In this document: positions 52,430 through 61,023 of the stretch, piece after piece
Numbering within the stretch: position 1 is the first letter of the stretch
Layout: each line of letters starts with the position of its first letter
Assembly: GCA_910579575.1 (NCBI GenBank)
Contig: CAJTUM010000002.1
Span: 186,001-250,000 of the forward strand
Length of the DNA: 64,000 nucleotides
Reading direction: 5' to 3'
Origin: an uncultured Eubacteriales bacterium
Lineage (GTDB): Bacteria > Bacillota > Clostridia > Oscillospirales > Butyricicoccaceae
Notes under the pieces: model-generated
The model's input: only the letters and a program-made list of their open reading frames with translations
The model's database searches: none
Told to the model about the DNA's origin: nothing
Program-made: the position numbers and the translations under genes

Positions 52430-53473
52430 TTATTTCACTCGAATGCTCTTGCCGTCGAAAGGCCGCGCATAGCCGATCATGCGGGCGTCCCCTGTCCATT
52501 CCTCCAACCGGCGCAGCAGCTCCGGCGCCTTGTGCTCCGGCAAGGCGATCAACAGGCCGCCGGCCGTTTGAGGGTCGTAAAGGACGTCGCTGAGCTCCAG
52601 CGACACCGTGGGGGCGATCTCCACAAAATCCTGCAAATAGCCCCGGTTGTTGTAAGCCCCGCCGGGAATAATGCCCTCCCGAGCCAGCTCCAAAGCCTTC
52701 TTCTCCACCGGAATCCGACGGGAATCCAGGGCCAGCGTCATGCCGGAGCCCGCCGCCATTTCATAGGCGTGGCCCAGCAGGCCGAAGCCGGTGATATCCG
52801 TGCAGGCGTGAGCGCCAACTTGAATCATGCACTCCTGGGCGTTTTTGTTCAGCGTGGTCATCAGCTCTACCATTCGGCGGTATTCGCCGTCGGTCAGCAT
52901 CCCCGCTTTTCCGCCGGTGGATAGAATGCCTGTGCCCAAGGATTTGGTGAGCACCAAAGCGTCGCCAACCTGAGCGCCGGAATTGGTCAGCACGTCCTTA
53001 GGATGCATAAAGCCGGTGACGCACAGGCCGTATTTGGGCTCTTCGTCTTCGATGGTATGGCCGCCGGCGACGATAGCCCCGGCCTCCTGCACCTTGTCGT
53101 ATCCGCCGGCCAAAATCTCTCCCATCACGCTGACGGGCAGGCAGGAGGGAAAGCAGATCAGGTTCATGGCTGTGGCGGGCTGGCCGCCCATGGCGTAGAT
53201 ATCGCTGAGGGAATTGGTAGCCGCCACCTGACCGAAGGTATAGGGATCGTCCACCATGGGGGGGAAGAAATCCACCGTCTGCACAATAGCCAGGTCGTCT
53301 CTCACCCGGTAGACGGCGGCGTCGTCGCTGGAGTCGAAGCCCACCAGCAGATTTTCATCTTGGAATTTCGGCAGCTTGTCAAGAATACTGTTTAGGACTC
53401 CCGGCCCTATCTTGGAAGCTCACCCGCCGCTTTTGGTCAGCTCTGTCAGCCTTTTGGCGCTGATACCGCTCAT
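52430..53473 (-). CDS. selD: Selenide, water dikinase SelD, itself a selenoprotein (in-frame TGA = Sec18)
   Basis: Starting at ATG 53473 the frame reads MSGISAKRLTELTKSGG-U-ASKIGPGVL; TGA at 53420-53422 sits where SelD has its catalytic Cys or Sec (GG-U/C-xxK). Full length is then 347 residues. Later 'GFDSSDDAAVYRV', 'DFFPPMVDDPYTFGQVAATNSLSDIYAMG' and 'GHTIEDEEPKYGL' are SelD motifs. It makes selenophosphate from selenide and ATP. The in-frame ORF without readthrough lacks the catalytic site, so gene callers will mis-start it. Confidence 0.94.
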
Positions 53474-53602
53474 ACCGTTTTTCCGCCTTTCTGTTCCGCG
53501 CTGAGCCGGTTCTTTTTCGCCGGCCCCTATTCCATATCATATCGCATCCGCCTCCGCTTGGCAAGGGGCGCCCTTGCCGGCTTTACGAAAGGAATTATCA
53601 GT

Positions 53603-54517
53603 ATGCATTTCAAACAATTAGAAGCCTTTGTCAATGTCATCAAATTCAAAAGCTTTTCCAAAGCGGCGGAGGAGATTTATCTCTCCCAGCCCACCATCAG
53701 CGCTCACATCAGCTCGCTGGAAAACGAATTCGGCGCCAAGCTGATTATCCGCTCCACCAAAGAGGTCTACCCCTCCAAGGCAGGCAAGATTTTTTACGAA
53801 TACGCCAGCGAAATGCTGAAAATGCGGGACCGGGCCATTCTATCCGTCAAGAGCTGCGCCACGGATATCCGAGGCTCGCTGGAAATCGCCGCTTCCACCG
53901 TGCCTTCTCAATACCTCTTGCCCGAGCTGCTGCCCCAGATGGCCAAGGATTACCCCAATCTATTTTTCGAGCTCAAACAATACGACAGCCGAGAGGTGGC
54001 CAACCACATCATCAATATGGACGCAGAAATCGGCATCGTCGGCGCCGAGCTGGAAAAAAGCAAATGCGTCTTCGAGCCCTTTGCCGACGATCAGCTGGTG
54101 CTCATCACTCCCAACGCCGAACGGTTTCGAGCTTTGGGCGGCGAGTTCCCTTTGGCCATGCTGAAAAAAGAGCCCTTCATCCTGCGGGAATACGGCTCGG
54201 GTACCCGAAAGGAAATGGAGGATTCTCTGGCTCGCATGGGAGTAGACCCCAAATCCCTGCGGCTGGTGGCTCAAATGGACAGCACGGAAAGCATCAAGCA
54301 AGCGGTTTCCAAGGGCCTGGGCATCTCCATCACTTCCCGCATCGCGGCGGAGGATTTCGCCCATTTCGGCCTGCTGCTGACCTTTGACCTGAAAAGCGAG
54401 TGGATGAAGCGGAAATTCTATTTCGTCTACCACAAAGATCGTCCTCTCTCCCCGGCGGCGGAAGCCTTTATGAAATTTGCACGGGAATATTTTGAGGAGC
54501 ACCCGGAAAAAGCTTGA
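53603..54517 (+). CDS. LysR-type transcriptional regulator
   Basis: 304 residues from the ATG at 53603 (AAAGGA upstream). N-terminal helix-turn-helix 'SFSKAAEEIYLSQPTISAHI', then the LysR substrate-binding domain ('GSLEIAASTVPSQYLLPELLP', 'GLGISITSRIAAED'). It resembles the CysB/selenium-metabolism-associated LysR subgroup and is divergent from selD, so regulation of selenium genes is plausible. The effector is unknown. Confidence 0.88.
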   Translation: MHFKQLEAFVNVIKFKSFSKAAEEIYLSQPTISAHISSLENEFGAKLIIRSTKEVYPSKAGKIFYEYASEMLKMRDRAILSVKSCATDIRGSLEIAASTVPSQYLLPELLPQMAKDYPNLFFELKQYDSREVANHIINMDAEIGIVGAELEKSKCVFEPFADDQLVLITPNAERFRALGGEFPLAMLKKEPFILREYGSGTRKEMEDSLARMGVDPKSLRLVAQMDSTESIKQAVSKGLGISITSRIAAEDFAHFGLLLTFDLKSEWMKRKFYFVYHKDRPLSPAAEAFMKFAREYFEEHPEKA

Positions 54518-54566
54518 TTTTTCCTGTCCAAGCGCAGGTACTGCGCCAGGACGTCTCCGGCGAAAC

Positions 54567-54619
54567 AAAAACCGGCGGCCTGACCCATCCCAAAGGATGA
54601 GCGGCCGCCGGTTATTTTT
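54567..54619 (+). terminator. Terminator of the LysR gene
   Basis: ACCGGCGGCC (54571-54580) pairs with GGCCGCCGGT (54603-54612), then TATTTTT. The 22-base loop contains a smaller hairpin (CATCC/GGATG). Confidence 0.8.
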
Positions 54620-54683
54620 CGGTATTTTACAATCAGCGCCGTTGCAAAACTCCGTTTTCGGAAAAACGTTTCCGTTTATTTAT

Positions 54684-55544
54684 TTAGAAATCTTCGTCCT
54701 CTTCCAAATCGAAGTTTTCAAAATCCTCAATGGCCTGGGCGGCCCTATCCAGCCAATCGCCCTGGAAATCCTGAATCGTTCCCGCGTCGCACAGAGCGGC
54801 CAGCTGGGGGGCGATAGGCATTTGGGCCAATAGAGGCAGACCCTGTTCGGCGGCGACTTTGGCGGTTTTGCTTTCGCCGTAAATCATGATTTTCTTGCCG
54901 CAATCCGGGCACTGGATATAACTCATGTTTTCCACCACGCCGATGACGGGCACGTCCATCAGCTGAGCCATTTTCACGGCCTTGCCTACAATCATGCTCA
55001 CCAGATCCTGAGGAGACGTAACGACTACAATGCCGTCAATAGGCAGAGATTGGAATGCCGTCAACGGCACGTCGCCGGTGCCGGGAGGCATATCCACAAA
55101 CAGATAATCCACCTCGCCCCAAACCACGTCGGTCCAAAACTGCTTAACCGTCGTGGCGATGACGGGTCCTCGCCATACTACCGGGTCGCTCTCGTTTTCC
55201 AGCAACAGATTGATGGACATAATATCCACGCCGCTTTTCGTTTTGACAGGCAAAATACCCTGGCCGTTGCCTCGGGCTTTTTCCTGAACGCCGAACATCT
55301 TGGGAATCGAGGGGCCGGTGATATCCCCGTCCAGAATGCCGGCGTGATAGCCCTTGCGCTCCATCGCCACAGCCAGCATGGCGGAAACCAGGCTTTTTCC
55401 AACGCCTCCCTTCCCGCTGACCACGCCGATCACTTTCTTCACGTCGCTGCCCGGGTTGGCCTTTTCCACCATGCTCCGGGGCGCCGTCCGCTGGCCGCAG
55501 TCCTGGCCGCAGGTTTCGCAGTTGTGCGTACACGCCTCGCTCAA
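54684..55544 (-). CDS. Mrp/NBP35-type iron-sulfur carrier ATPase
   Basis: 286 residues from a TTG start at 55544, nine bases after AGGAGG. Deviant Walker A 'VVSGKGGVGKSLVSAMLAVA', 'DGDITGPSIPKMFG', 'DMPPGTGDVPLTAF' and CxxC 'QCPDCGKK' are Mrp features. The N-terminus 'CTHNCETCGQDCG' adds a cysteine cluster for an extra Fe-S site. It assembles or delivers Fe-S clusters. Confidence 0.92.
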   Translation of the reverse strand: MSEACTHNCETCGQDCGQRTAPRSMVEKANPGSDVKKVIGVVSGKGGVGKSLVSAMLAVAMERKGYHAGILDGDITGPSIPKMFGVQEKARGNGQGILPVKTKSGVDIMSINLLLENESDPVVWRGPVIATTVKQFWTDVVWGEVDYLFVDMPPGTGDVPLTAFQSLPIDGIVVVTSPQDLVSMIVGKAVKMAQLMDVPVIGVVENMSYIQCPDCGKKIMIYGESKTAKVAAEQGLPLLAQMPIAPQLAALCDAGTIQDFQGDWLDRAAQAIEDFENFDLEEDEDF

Positions 55545-55815
55545 ATCAGTGCGCCTCCTTTTATCAAACTCGACGCCGTTGAAAAATCGCTTCGCTCTTT
55601 CTCAAGCCGCCGAAGGTTTTTGTTTTCTGCCGCTTTTTATCTTAGTATAGTTTCGGCCGCTTGTCAAATTTTTATGCCGACAGGGCTGATCTAAACGCCT
55701 GCCTCCCCAAAACCAACCAATCGAAACCAGCCGGACAGGACCCTCTACGAGGCGTAGATTGCTTTTCTCCTCCCTGGGAGGTAGAATGAATCGGAAATAA
55801 GCGGAGGGATCTTTT

Positions 55816-56181
55816 ATGAATGGAAACAAAAACAAACCGGACGCCGCTCGAAAAAAACAGCTTTTGGAGGAATACAAAAACCGACGGCCTGAGATGGGCG
55901 TAATCGCCTTGACCTGCCGACAAACTGGGGAATCCTTCCTGGGCGCTTCAAAGAATACCCAGGCGGATTTCAACAGCCTTTGCTTCAAGCTGTCGGCCAG
56001 GGGCTTCCCCAACCGCCGTCTACAGGAGCTGTGGAACCAATACGGCCCACAAGGCTTCGACTTGACGGTACTGGAGACGCTGAACCCCAAAGAACTTTCG
56101 GAAGACGAAGGCCCTCGGCTGGAAAAGCTGCGGCAAAGCTATTTGGACCGAAACCCCAAGGCCCAAAAAATCTGGCGATAG
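55816..56181 (+). CDS. GIY-YIG-like small protein
   Basis: 121 residues; GGAGGGATC before the ATG. 'MGVIALTCRQTGESFLGASKNT', 'ARGFPNRRLQELWNQYGPQGFDLTVLETL' follows the layout of small Firmicute GIY-YIG-superfamily proteins, but the GIY/YIG pair itself is changed (GVI...FLGAS), so nuclease activity is doubtful. Stands alone with a terminator after it. Confidence 0.68.
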   Translation: MNGNKNKPDAARKKQLLEEYKNRRPEMGVIALTCRQTGESFLGASKNTQADFNSLCFKLSARGFPNRRLQELWNQYGPQGFDLTVLETLNPKELSEDEGPRLEKLRQSYLDRNPKAQKIWR

Positions 56182-56240
56182 AAGCAAACGCCTCGTTCCG
56201 CCGGAGCGTTCGATCTCTGCGTCGTTTAGGGCGGTCTTTC

Positions 56241-56283
56241 AAAATCTCCTTTTCTGGTTCAAACCGAAAAGGGGATTTTTTTG
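56241..56283 (+). terminator. Terminator after the GIY-YIG-like gene
   Basis: AAAATCTCCTTTTC (56241-56254) pairs with GAAAAGGGGATTTT (56266-56279), then more T. Confidence 0.85.
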
Positions 56284-56476
56284 GCGGGCAGAACACAGTG
56301 GCGCGAAAACGGAAAATGTGTTAGAATAAAAGAAATTCGCGCCTGCGAAAGGCGGCGCTCTCCAAACAAGATGCGAAACGGACGCTCGCAAGAGGCGAGC
56401 TCCCCCATTTCTGGCAGGGCGAAAAGGGACGCCGCCGCCCGACAGGGAAAATCGAAAAAGGAGCGTGCATGATTTT

Positions 56477-57805
56477 ATGATAAAATTTCTTCGTCAAACA
56501 GGGGCTCTGCTGCTGGCCGCTTTTCTTGTGTTGCCGCTGGGAGCTCGGGCAGCCCAAAACGGCCAAACCTCTTTCCCAGACGTAGCCGGCTCTTGGTGCG
56601 CCCAGGCCGTGGAGGATATGGCCCTACGGGGCGTGCTTTCCGGCTATCGGGACGGAAGCTTTCGACCCGGCGGCAAAGTAACTCGGGGCGAAGCCGCCAA
56701 GATGATGGGCGCCGCCGTGGACGCGCTGCCTTACACTCTGCCCCAAGACGGCAAAGGCTCTTTTGACGACATTGGAAGCCATTGGGCTTGCCGCAGCATC
56801 CGGCAGCTGATTGTAGAGGGTATTATCCAAACTCAGGATTATGGCGGTTCCTTTGGGCCCAATCAGTCCGTCTCCCGAATAGAGATGATTCGGATGCTCA
56901 TGCGGATGTTGGGATTTTCCCCCTCTTCTCAGTCGGTCGGCTCCAAGTTTACCGATTTGAACGGCCTCAACGCTACCGACCGGTATTACTGTGAAAAAGC
57001 CGCTCAAATCGGCCTGGTTCAAGGCTATGCCGACGGCTCCTTCCGCCCTGACGCGCCTTTGACCCGGGGACAGGCCGCCGCGCTGCTGCAAAGAGCCCTG
57101 CCTCAAACATATCTGCCGCTGGAGGGCTTGCCCTCCTATGAGGAAGCCAACACCGTGCCCCAGATCGACGAATTTGTGCCTGTGGTCTCGGGCAGTCTGG
57201 CTGCCGGCCAAAGCCAATACCAGGGCAAACCTCTGCAAATTTGCCGCTATACGCTGCGAGACGCCAACGCCGCCGCTGTGAAAGAGGGGTTATCCCGCTA
57301 TTTCCAAGCTTTGAACTTACAACGGTACTCCCAGGTGGGCGCGGAGAGCGAAACCGGCGCTAGCGCTTATCTTTTCAGCGATTTGCAGGGCTCCCAGAGC
57401 ATTTTCGTCACCCTGCGCCAAAAGGACCCGGAAACCGGCCTGCCCTCGCTGACAGTAGGGCTATTTGAAAGCAGCCAAGCGGCCCAATCGTACCAATCCT
57501 TCTCTAAAGCCTTGGGCGCGGAAACCATCTCCTCCAGCCATGGCCTATCCCCGGCGGAATTTTTGCTGTATGCCGACGCCAAAGGCGTCAGCCGGCTGAC
57601 GGAAGTCTACGATCTCTCTCTGCTGCCCGCCGGCGCTTCAATCCAATTTACCGACCGGCTGCTGGCGGCCGGATATGCTCCTCAAGGAGAAACCCAGTTG
57701 GCCGGCGCCTCGGCCCAGGTTTACGCCAAGGGCGAAACCTCAGTCGCCGTGTCTGCGCTGGACGGCTTCTGGGCTGTGATGCTGATTCAAAACGGAGCGG
57801 ATTAA
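56477..57805 (+). CDS. Secreted protein with three SLH domains
   Basis: 442 residues from the ATG at 56477; the AAGGAG at 56458-56463 is rather far, and an upstream in-frame GTG at 56465 is too close. Signal peptide ~1-26. SLH domains at about 32-85, 95-145 and 155-210 ('GYRDGSFRPGGKVTRGEAA', 'SFGPNQSVSRIEMIRMLM', 'GYADGSFRPDAPLTRGQAA'). The ~230-residue C-terminus is an unassigned domain. Bound to the cell wall by the SLH part. Confidence 0.87.
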   Translation: MIKFLRQTGALLLAAFLVLPLGARAAQNGQTSFPDVAGSWCAQAVEDMALRGVLSGYRDGSFRPGGKVTRGEAAKMMGAAVDALPYTLPQDGKGSFDDIGSHWACRSIRQLIVEGIIQTQDYGGSFGPNQSVSRIEMIRMLMRMLGFSPSSQSVGSKFTDLNGLNATDRYYCEKAAQIGLVQGYADGSFRPDAPLTRGQAAALLQRALPQTYLPLEGLPSYEEANTVPQIDEFVPVVSGSLAAGQSQYQGKPLQICRYTLRDANAAAVKEGLSRYFQALNLQRYSQVGAESETGASAYLFSDLQGSQSIFVTLRQKDPETGLPSLTVGLFESSQAAQSYQSFSKALGAETISSSHGLSPAEFLLYADAKGVSRLTEVYDLSLLPAGASIQFTDRLLAAGYAPQGETQLAGASAQVYAKGETSVAVSALDGFWAVMLIQNGAD

Positions 57806-57840
57806 AACAGACGCCTTTGAGCGGGAAAGGAATTTTCAGA

Positions 57841-58275
57841 ATGACAAACGATGAAATCACAATGGTACAAGGCATTGAAAACGCGCCGGCAGCCGCCAAG
57901 CTGCGGGAGGAGGTTTTTTTGCAGGAGCAGGGTTTCAGCACAGAGTTTGACGAAATCGACCCCATAGCTTGGCATCTGACCCTGACCCGCGGAGGAGAAA
58001 CCCTGGCCGTCGGCCGCCTCTACCCTGCGCCGGAGGAGCCGGGGCTGTATATCGTCGGCCGAGTGGCCGTGGCCAAACCTTGGCGAGGCCAGGGCTTGGG
58101 CCGAGACGTGGCGCTGGCTTTGGAACAAAAGGCCCGCCTCTTGGGGGGCCGGGCAATCGATCTTTCCGCCCAGCTCCACGCCCAGGGCTTTTATGAAAAG
58201 TTAGGCTACGCCGCCTATGGCGACATTTATTTGGACGAGCATTGCCCTCATATCCACATGAAAAAACAGCTGTAA
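57841..58275 (+). CDS. GNAT-family N-acetyltransferase (ElaA-like)
   Basis: 144 residues; AAAGGAA before the ATG at 57841. 'LREEVFLQEQGFSTEFDEID', 'VGRVAVAKPWRGQGLGRDVALALE' (acetyl-CoA loop) and 'LHAQGFYEKLGYAAYGDIYLDEHCPHIHM' match the ElaA-like GNAT group. Substrate unknown. Forms a small operon with the SLH gene before it and the thioesterase after it. Confidence 0.87.
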   Translation: MTNDEITMVQGIENAPAAAKLREEVFLQEQGFSTEFDEIDPIAWHLTLTRGGETLAVGRLYPAPEEPGLYIVGRVAVAKPWRGQGLGRDVALALEQKARLLGGRAIDLSAQLHAQGFYEKLGYAAYGDIYLDEHCPHIHMKKQL

Positions 58276-58314
58276 GGGACTTTGGGCCCCTGCGCCGATC
58301 AAAGGAGAATCATC

Positions 58315-59067
58315 ATGGCTGCGCCAAGCGCTTTGCAATATGAAAAGGAAATCACGGTAGAGCACTACCAATGCGACCTGCGGGACCAGCTGCCCATGGG
58401 CGGTCTGCTGCGCCAAATCCAGCAGATCAGCACCGACCACTGCGACGCTTTGGGCATTACGGCCCAGCGGTATCAGGATACCAACACCGCTTTTCTGCTG
58501 GCCAAAATTTCCGTGGAATGCCTGCGTCCCATCGTCGCCGGCGAACGGCTGCGCGTCGTCACCCGGCCCAGCGCGCCGGTTCGGGCGATTTATTATCGCT
58601 TTACCTCCATATTAGACGAGCAGGGCCGGGAAATCTGCTCGGCGGACGCCCGCTGGACGCTGATCGACACCCAGAAACGGCGCATTCTGCGAAATCCGCC
58701 GCCGGCGCTGGGTTTGCCCTTTACCGCTCCAGCCGAGCGGACGCTGGAGCTCTCCATGCCCCGCCCGGCGGAACTGGAGCGGCTGGGCGAATTTACCGCC
58801 TCCTATTCCCGCACAGACCGAAACGGGCATCTGAACAACACGTTTTACGCCGACTTGACCTGCGACGCCCTGCCTCTGGAGCAAATTTCCCAGCGTTCTC
58901 TGCGCCGCATGACCCTTTATTACCACAAGGAGCTTCGCTTGGGTCAGTCCATGGAGCTTTTCCGGGCGCCAGAGGGCCCCGACGGCTGGTATGTGTGCGG
59001 AACTCTTCCCCAAGGCAAATGCTTTGAGGCCCACGCCGTTTTCGCCGATTCGGAGGAACGCAGTTGA
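58315..59067 (+). CDS. Acyl-ACP thioesterase-like protein
   Basis: 250 residues; AAAGGAG before the ATG at 58315. Two hotdog domains: N-terminal 'DQLPMGGLLRQIQQISTDHCDALG' and C-terminal 'SRTDRNGHLNNTFYADL' with the Asn/His region of FatA/FatB-type thioesterases. It would release fatty acids from acyl-ACP in the cytoplasm; bacterial members have varied chain-length preference. Confidence 0.85.
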   Translation: MAAPSALQYEKEITVEHYQCDLRDQLPMGGLLRQIQQISTDHCDALGITAQRYQDTNTAFLLAKISVECLRPIVAGERLRVVTRPSAPVRAIYYRFTSILDEQGREICSADARWTLIDTQKRRILRNPPPALGLPFTAPAERTLELSMPRPAELERLGEFTASYSRTDRNGHLNNTFYADLTCDALPLEQISQRSLRRMTLYYHKELRLGQSMELFRAPEGPDGWYVCGTLPQGKCFEAHAVFADSEERS

Positions 59068-59118
59068 AACGGAATGCAAACGCCTTTTCCACTTTAACTG
59101 CGCTGGCGGCGCCCATCC

Positions 59119-59147
59119 AAAGCCGGGCTTTTGCCCGGCTTTTTTCG
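59119..59147 (+). terminator. Terminator before the MerR-type promoter
   Basis: AAAGCCGGGC pairs with GCCCGGCTTTTTT around TTTT. Confidence 0.9.
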
Positions 59148-59171
59148 CGCGAAAAAAGTTTGTCTTTCCCT

Positions 59172-59203
59172 CTTGACTTTCACACAGTGTCAAGGGCTAT
59201 GAT
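59172..59203 (+). promoter_or_regulatory. MerR-type promoter with overlapping operator
   Basis: TTGACT (59173-59178) and TATGAT (59198-59203) are 19 bp apart, the long spacing MerR proteins correct by DNA distortion. The dyad CTTGAC...GTCAAG (59172-59194) fills the spacer. It drives the gene at 59247, so autoregulation is likely. Confidence 0.83.
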
Positions 59204-59246
59204 GTAGTTGAATCGATTCAACGTATTGCAAGCAAGGAGGAATATC

Positions 59247-60038
59247 ATGCTGACCATCGGCGAATTTTCTCGGTTGGGGCGGATTTCCGCCCGAATGTTG
59301 CGCTACTATGACGCCATTGGTCTGCTGCGGCCCGAATATGTGGCGGAAAACGGCTATCGGTTTTACGACCAGCGGCAGCTGGCGGATTTGCAGCGCATCC
59401 GGCGGCTGAACGACTACGGTTTCCCTCTTTCCCAGATATCCGAGCTGCTGACCCTGCCCGAGGCCCAGCTGGCTCAGCGCATCCATCGCCGGCGGATGGA
59501 TGCCTATGGAGAACTCAACCGCCAGCGGGCTCTTTTGCGCCAGATGGAAGCGGATATTCTGCGAATGGAGGACAAAACGATTATGCAGGAAAACTACCAT
59601 GTGATTTTGATGGAAGACCCAGCCCAAAAGGTCTTCTCTGTGCGCAGGACCATTGACGTAGGCCAATTCCACGAGCTGTTTCAGCAGCTACGGCGTCAGA
59701 TGGAGGAACGGGGTCTCAAGCTGGCGGGGCCCACGCAAAGCCTGTATCATGGCCAAGAATTTTCTTATGAGCAGATGGATGTGGAAGCGCAGGCTGTCGT
59801 GGCTCAGGACGGCCCGGATATCCGAGAAAAGCCCGCCCAGCTTTGCGCCTGCGTCGTCCACCAAGGCCCTTATGACGAGATTCGCTACGCCTATGACGCC
59901 CTGACCGCTTGGCTGGCTCAAAACCCCGATTACCAGGTATGCGGCCCGGCTATCGAGCGGTATCTCAAAGACGAGCGTTCGGTCTCCAGCCCAGAGGAGC
60001 TGGAAACCGGCGTCCTGTTTCCCGTGCGCAAACAATAA
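59247..60038 (+). CDS. MerR-family regulator with GyrI-like ligand domain
   Basis: 263 residues; AAGGAGG before the ATG at 59247. MerR helix-turn-helix 'IGEFSRLGRISARMLRYYDAIGLLRPEY', a coiled-coil segment (~75-115) and a C-terminal GyrI/BmrR-like domain ('QLCACVVHQGPYDEIRYAYDALTAWL'). This architecture senses small, often toxic or drug-like compounds. No transporter gene follows directly, so it may regulate itself or distant genes. Confidence 0.9.
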   Translation: MLTIGEFSRLGRISARMLRYYDAIGLLRPEYVAENGYRFYDQRQLADLQRIRRLNDYGFPLSQISELLTLPEAQLAQRIHRRRMDAYGELNRQRALLRQMEADILRMEDKTIMQENYHVILMEDPAQKVFSVRRTIDVGQFHELFQQLRRQMEERGLKLAGPTQSLYHGQEFSYEQMDVEAQAVVAQDGPDIREKPAQLCACVVHQGPYDEIRYAYDALTAWLAQNPDYQVCGPAIERYLKDERSVSSPEELETGVLFPVRKQ

Positions 60039-60046
60039 TTCCCCAA

Positions 60047-60079
60047 TCAAAAGCGCCCCGCCAGGTTGGCGGGGCGCTT
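60047..60079 (-). terminator. Terminator between merR and the convergent surface-protein gene
   Basis: AAGCGCCCCGCC (60051-60062) pairs with GGCGGGGCGCTT (60068-60079). The T tail is on the minus strand (CTTTTGATT). Confidence 0.75.
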
Positions 60080-60157
60080 GCGTCCTTCGGGAAATTTGCG
60101 GCGGGAATGTTTGCTGATCGCGGCAAAGAGCGTCGGCTTCTGTTTCGCCGCGCAGGC

Positions 60158-60874
60158 TTATTCAGCGTCCCGCTTTTTGCCGCCCAAGCCGGTAAAAACC
60201 AGGCCGGCGCCGCAGACCAGCGTCAGCAGAGCCCAAGCGGCTGTCGCGTCGCCTGTTTTGGGCACGTTCGCCAGCGGCGTCTCCTCGTCGAGAATCTCTT
60301 GCTCATCTTGCTCAGACTCCTCGGGCAGGTCCGCCAGGGGAACCTCTGGCTCCTCCAACTCGATTACCTCTTCCGGAGTCTTGGGCAAGTTTGCCAGGGG
60401 AACCTCCGGGTCCGGCAGGTTGGTCAGGGGCGTGTTCTCATCCGGGATCTCGGCTTCCGGGGCATTGGGCGTGTTGGACCCATTGGGCGTCGTCGGCGTG
60501 GGAGCGTCGTCCTCGTCGTTGCCGCTGCCGGTTGTGCGGTCATACCGCAGAGTGATAACGTTAGCGGCGGCATTTTCCACCAGCACAATGCTTTCGGGGC
60601 TGGCGGAGGTATAGGCATAAAGCGCGTCGCCAGCCGTCAGCTTCTTTTCGACGCTTTCAGCGACGATAATGTCGCCCTCCTTACCGCTTATGGTTTCACG
60701 CACTATCAGACTGGCGTTGAGAACGCCGTCAATCCAGTATTCGTGTACCACAGTATAATCGACGTCCTTGACTTCAGGCTTCTCAGGTTCTGTATTTTTG
60801 GCAAAGTACAGCTTCAGAACTATGCCGTTTTCGGCCAGGGTAGCGCTCAAAACGTTTTCCTCGTGGTCTTCCAC
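60158..60874 (-). pseudogene. 5'-truncated LPXTG-like surface protein gene at inverton B
   Basis: The visible frame gives ~238 residues. It lacks a signal peptide and begins mid-domain: 'YTFVEDHEENVLSATLAENGIVLKLYF' is the end of a repeat whose full form follows ('YTVVHEYWIDGVLNASLIV...ITLRYDR'). The end has Pro-rich 'PLANLP' repeats, then the sorting-like signal 'NVPKTGD', a hydrophobic stretch and 'GKKRD'. The only possible start, GTG at 60874, has no ribosome site. Coding sequence stops being protein-like exactly at the inverton repeat (60879). Probably a silent or broken gene; a donor cassette is possible. Confidence 0.65.
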
Positions 60875-60894
60875 AAAGGTATACTTTCTTGCAA
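60869..60894. repeat. Recombination-site-like palindrome B1
   Basis: Plus strand reads TTCCACAAAG-GTATAC-TTTCTTGCAA. The inner 16 bases (60879-60894) are the exact reverse complement of 61008-61023. The outer arm departs from TTGCAA and is the coding sequence of the surface gene (codons for K-Y-T-F contain the GTATAC core). Confidence 0.75.
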
Positions 60895-61023
60895 AACAGG
60901 TTTCTCCAAAACGATGCCCCCGAAAACAACAGAAAAACGGGAAAACTGCCTATTGAAATTTGGCGCCTTTTATGATATTGTTGAGACAGATAAGAATGAT
61001 CCGCCGGTTGCAAGAAAGTATAC
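60879..61023 (+). other. Putative invertible promoter segment (inverton B), pointing away from the surface gene
   Basis: Perfect 16-bp inverted repeats GTATACTTTCTTGCAA (60879-60894) and its reverse complement (61008-61023) enclose 113 bp that match inverton A along their length. The internal promoter reads rightward, away from the minus-strand gene at 60158-60874; no plus-strand gene follows before the terminator at 61155. Inversion would aim it at the surface gene. The gap 60875-61230 contains only this element, a third site and a terminator. Confidence 0.7.
60953..60981 (+). promoter_or_regulatory. Promoter inside inverton B
   Basis: TTGAAA (60953-60958), 17-bp spacer, TATTGT (60976-60981): same boxes and spacing as in inverton A. 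Confidence 0.68.
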
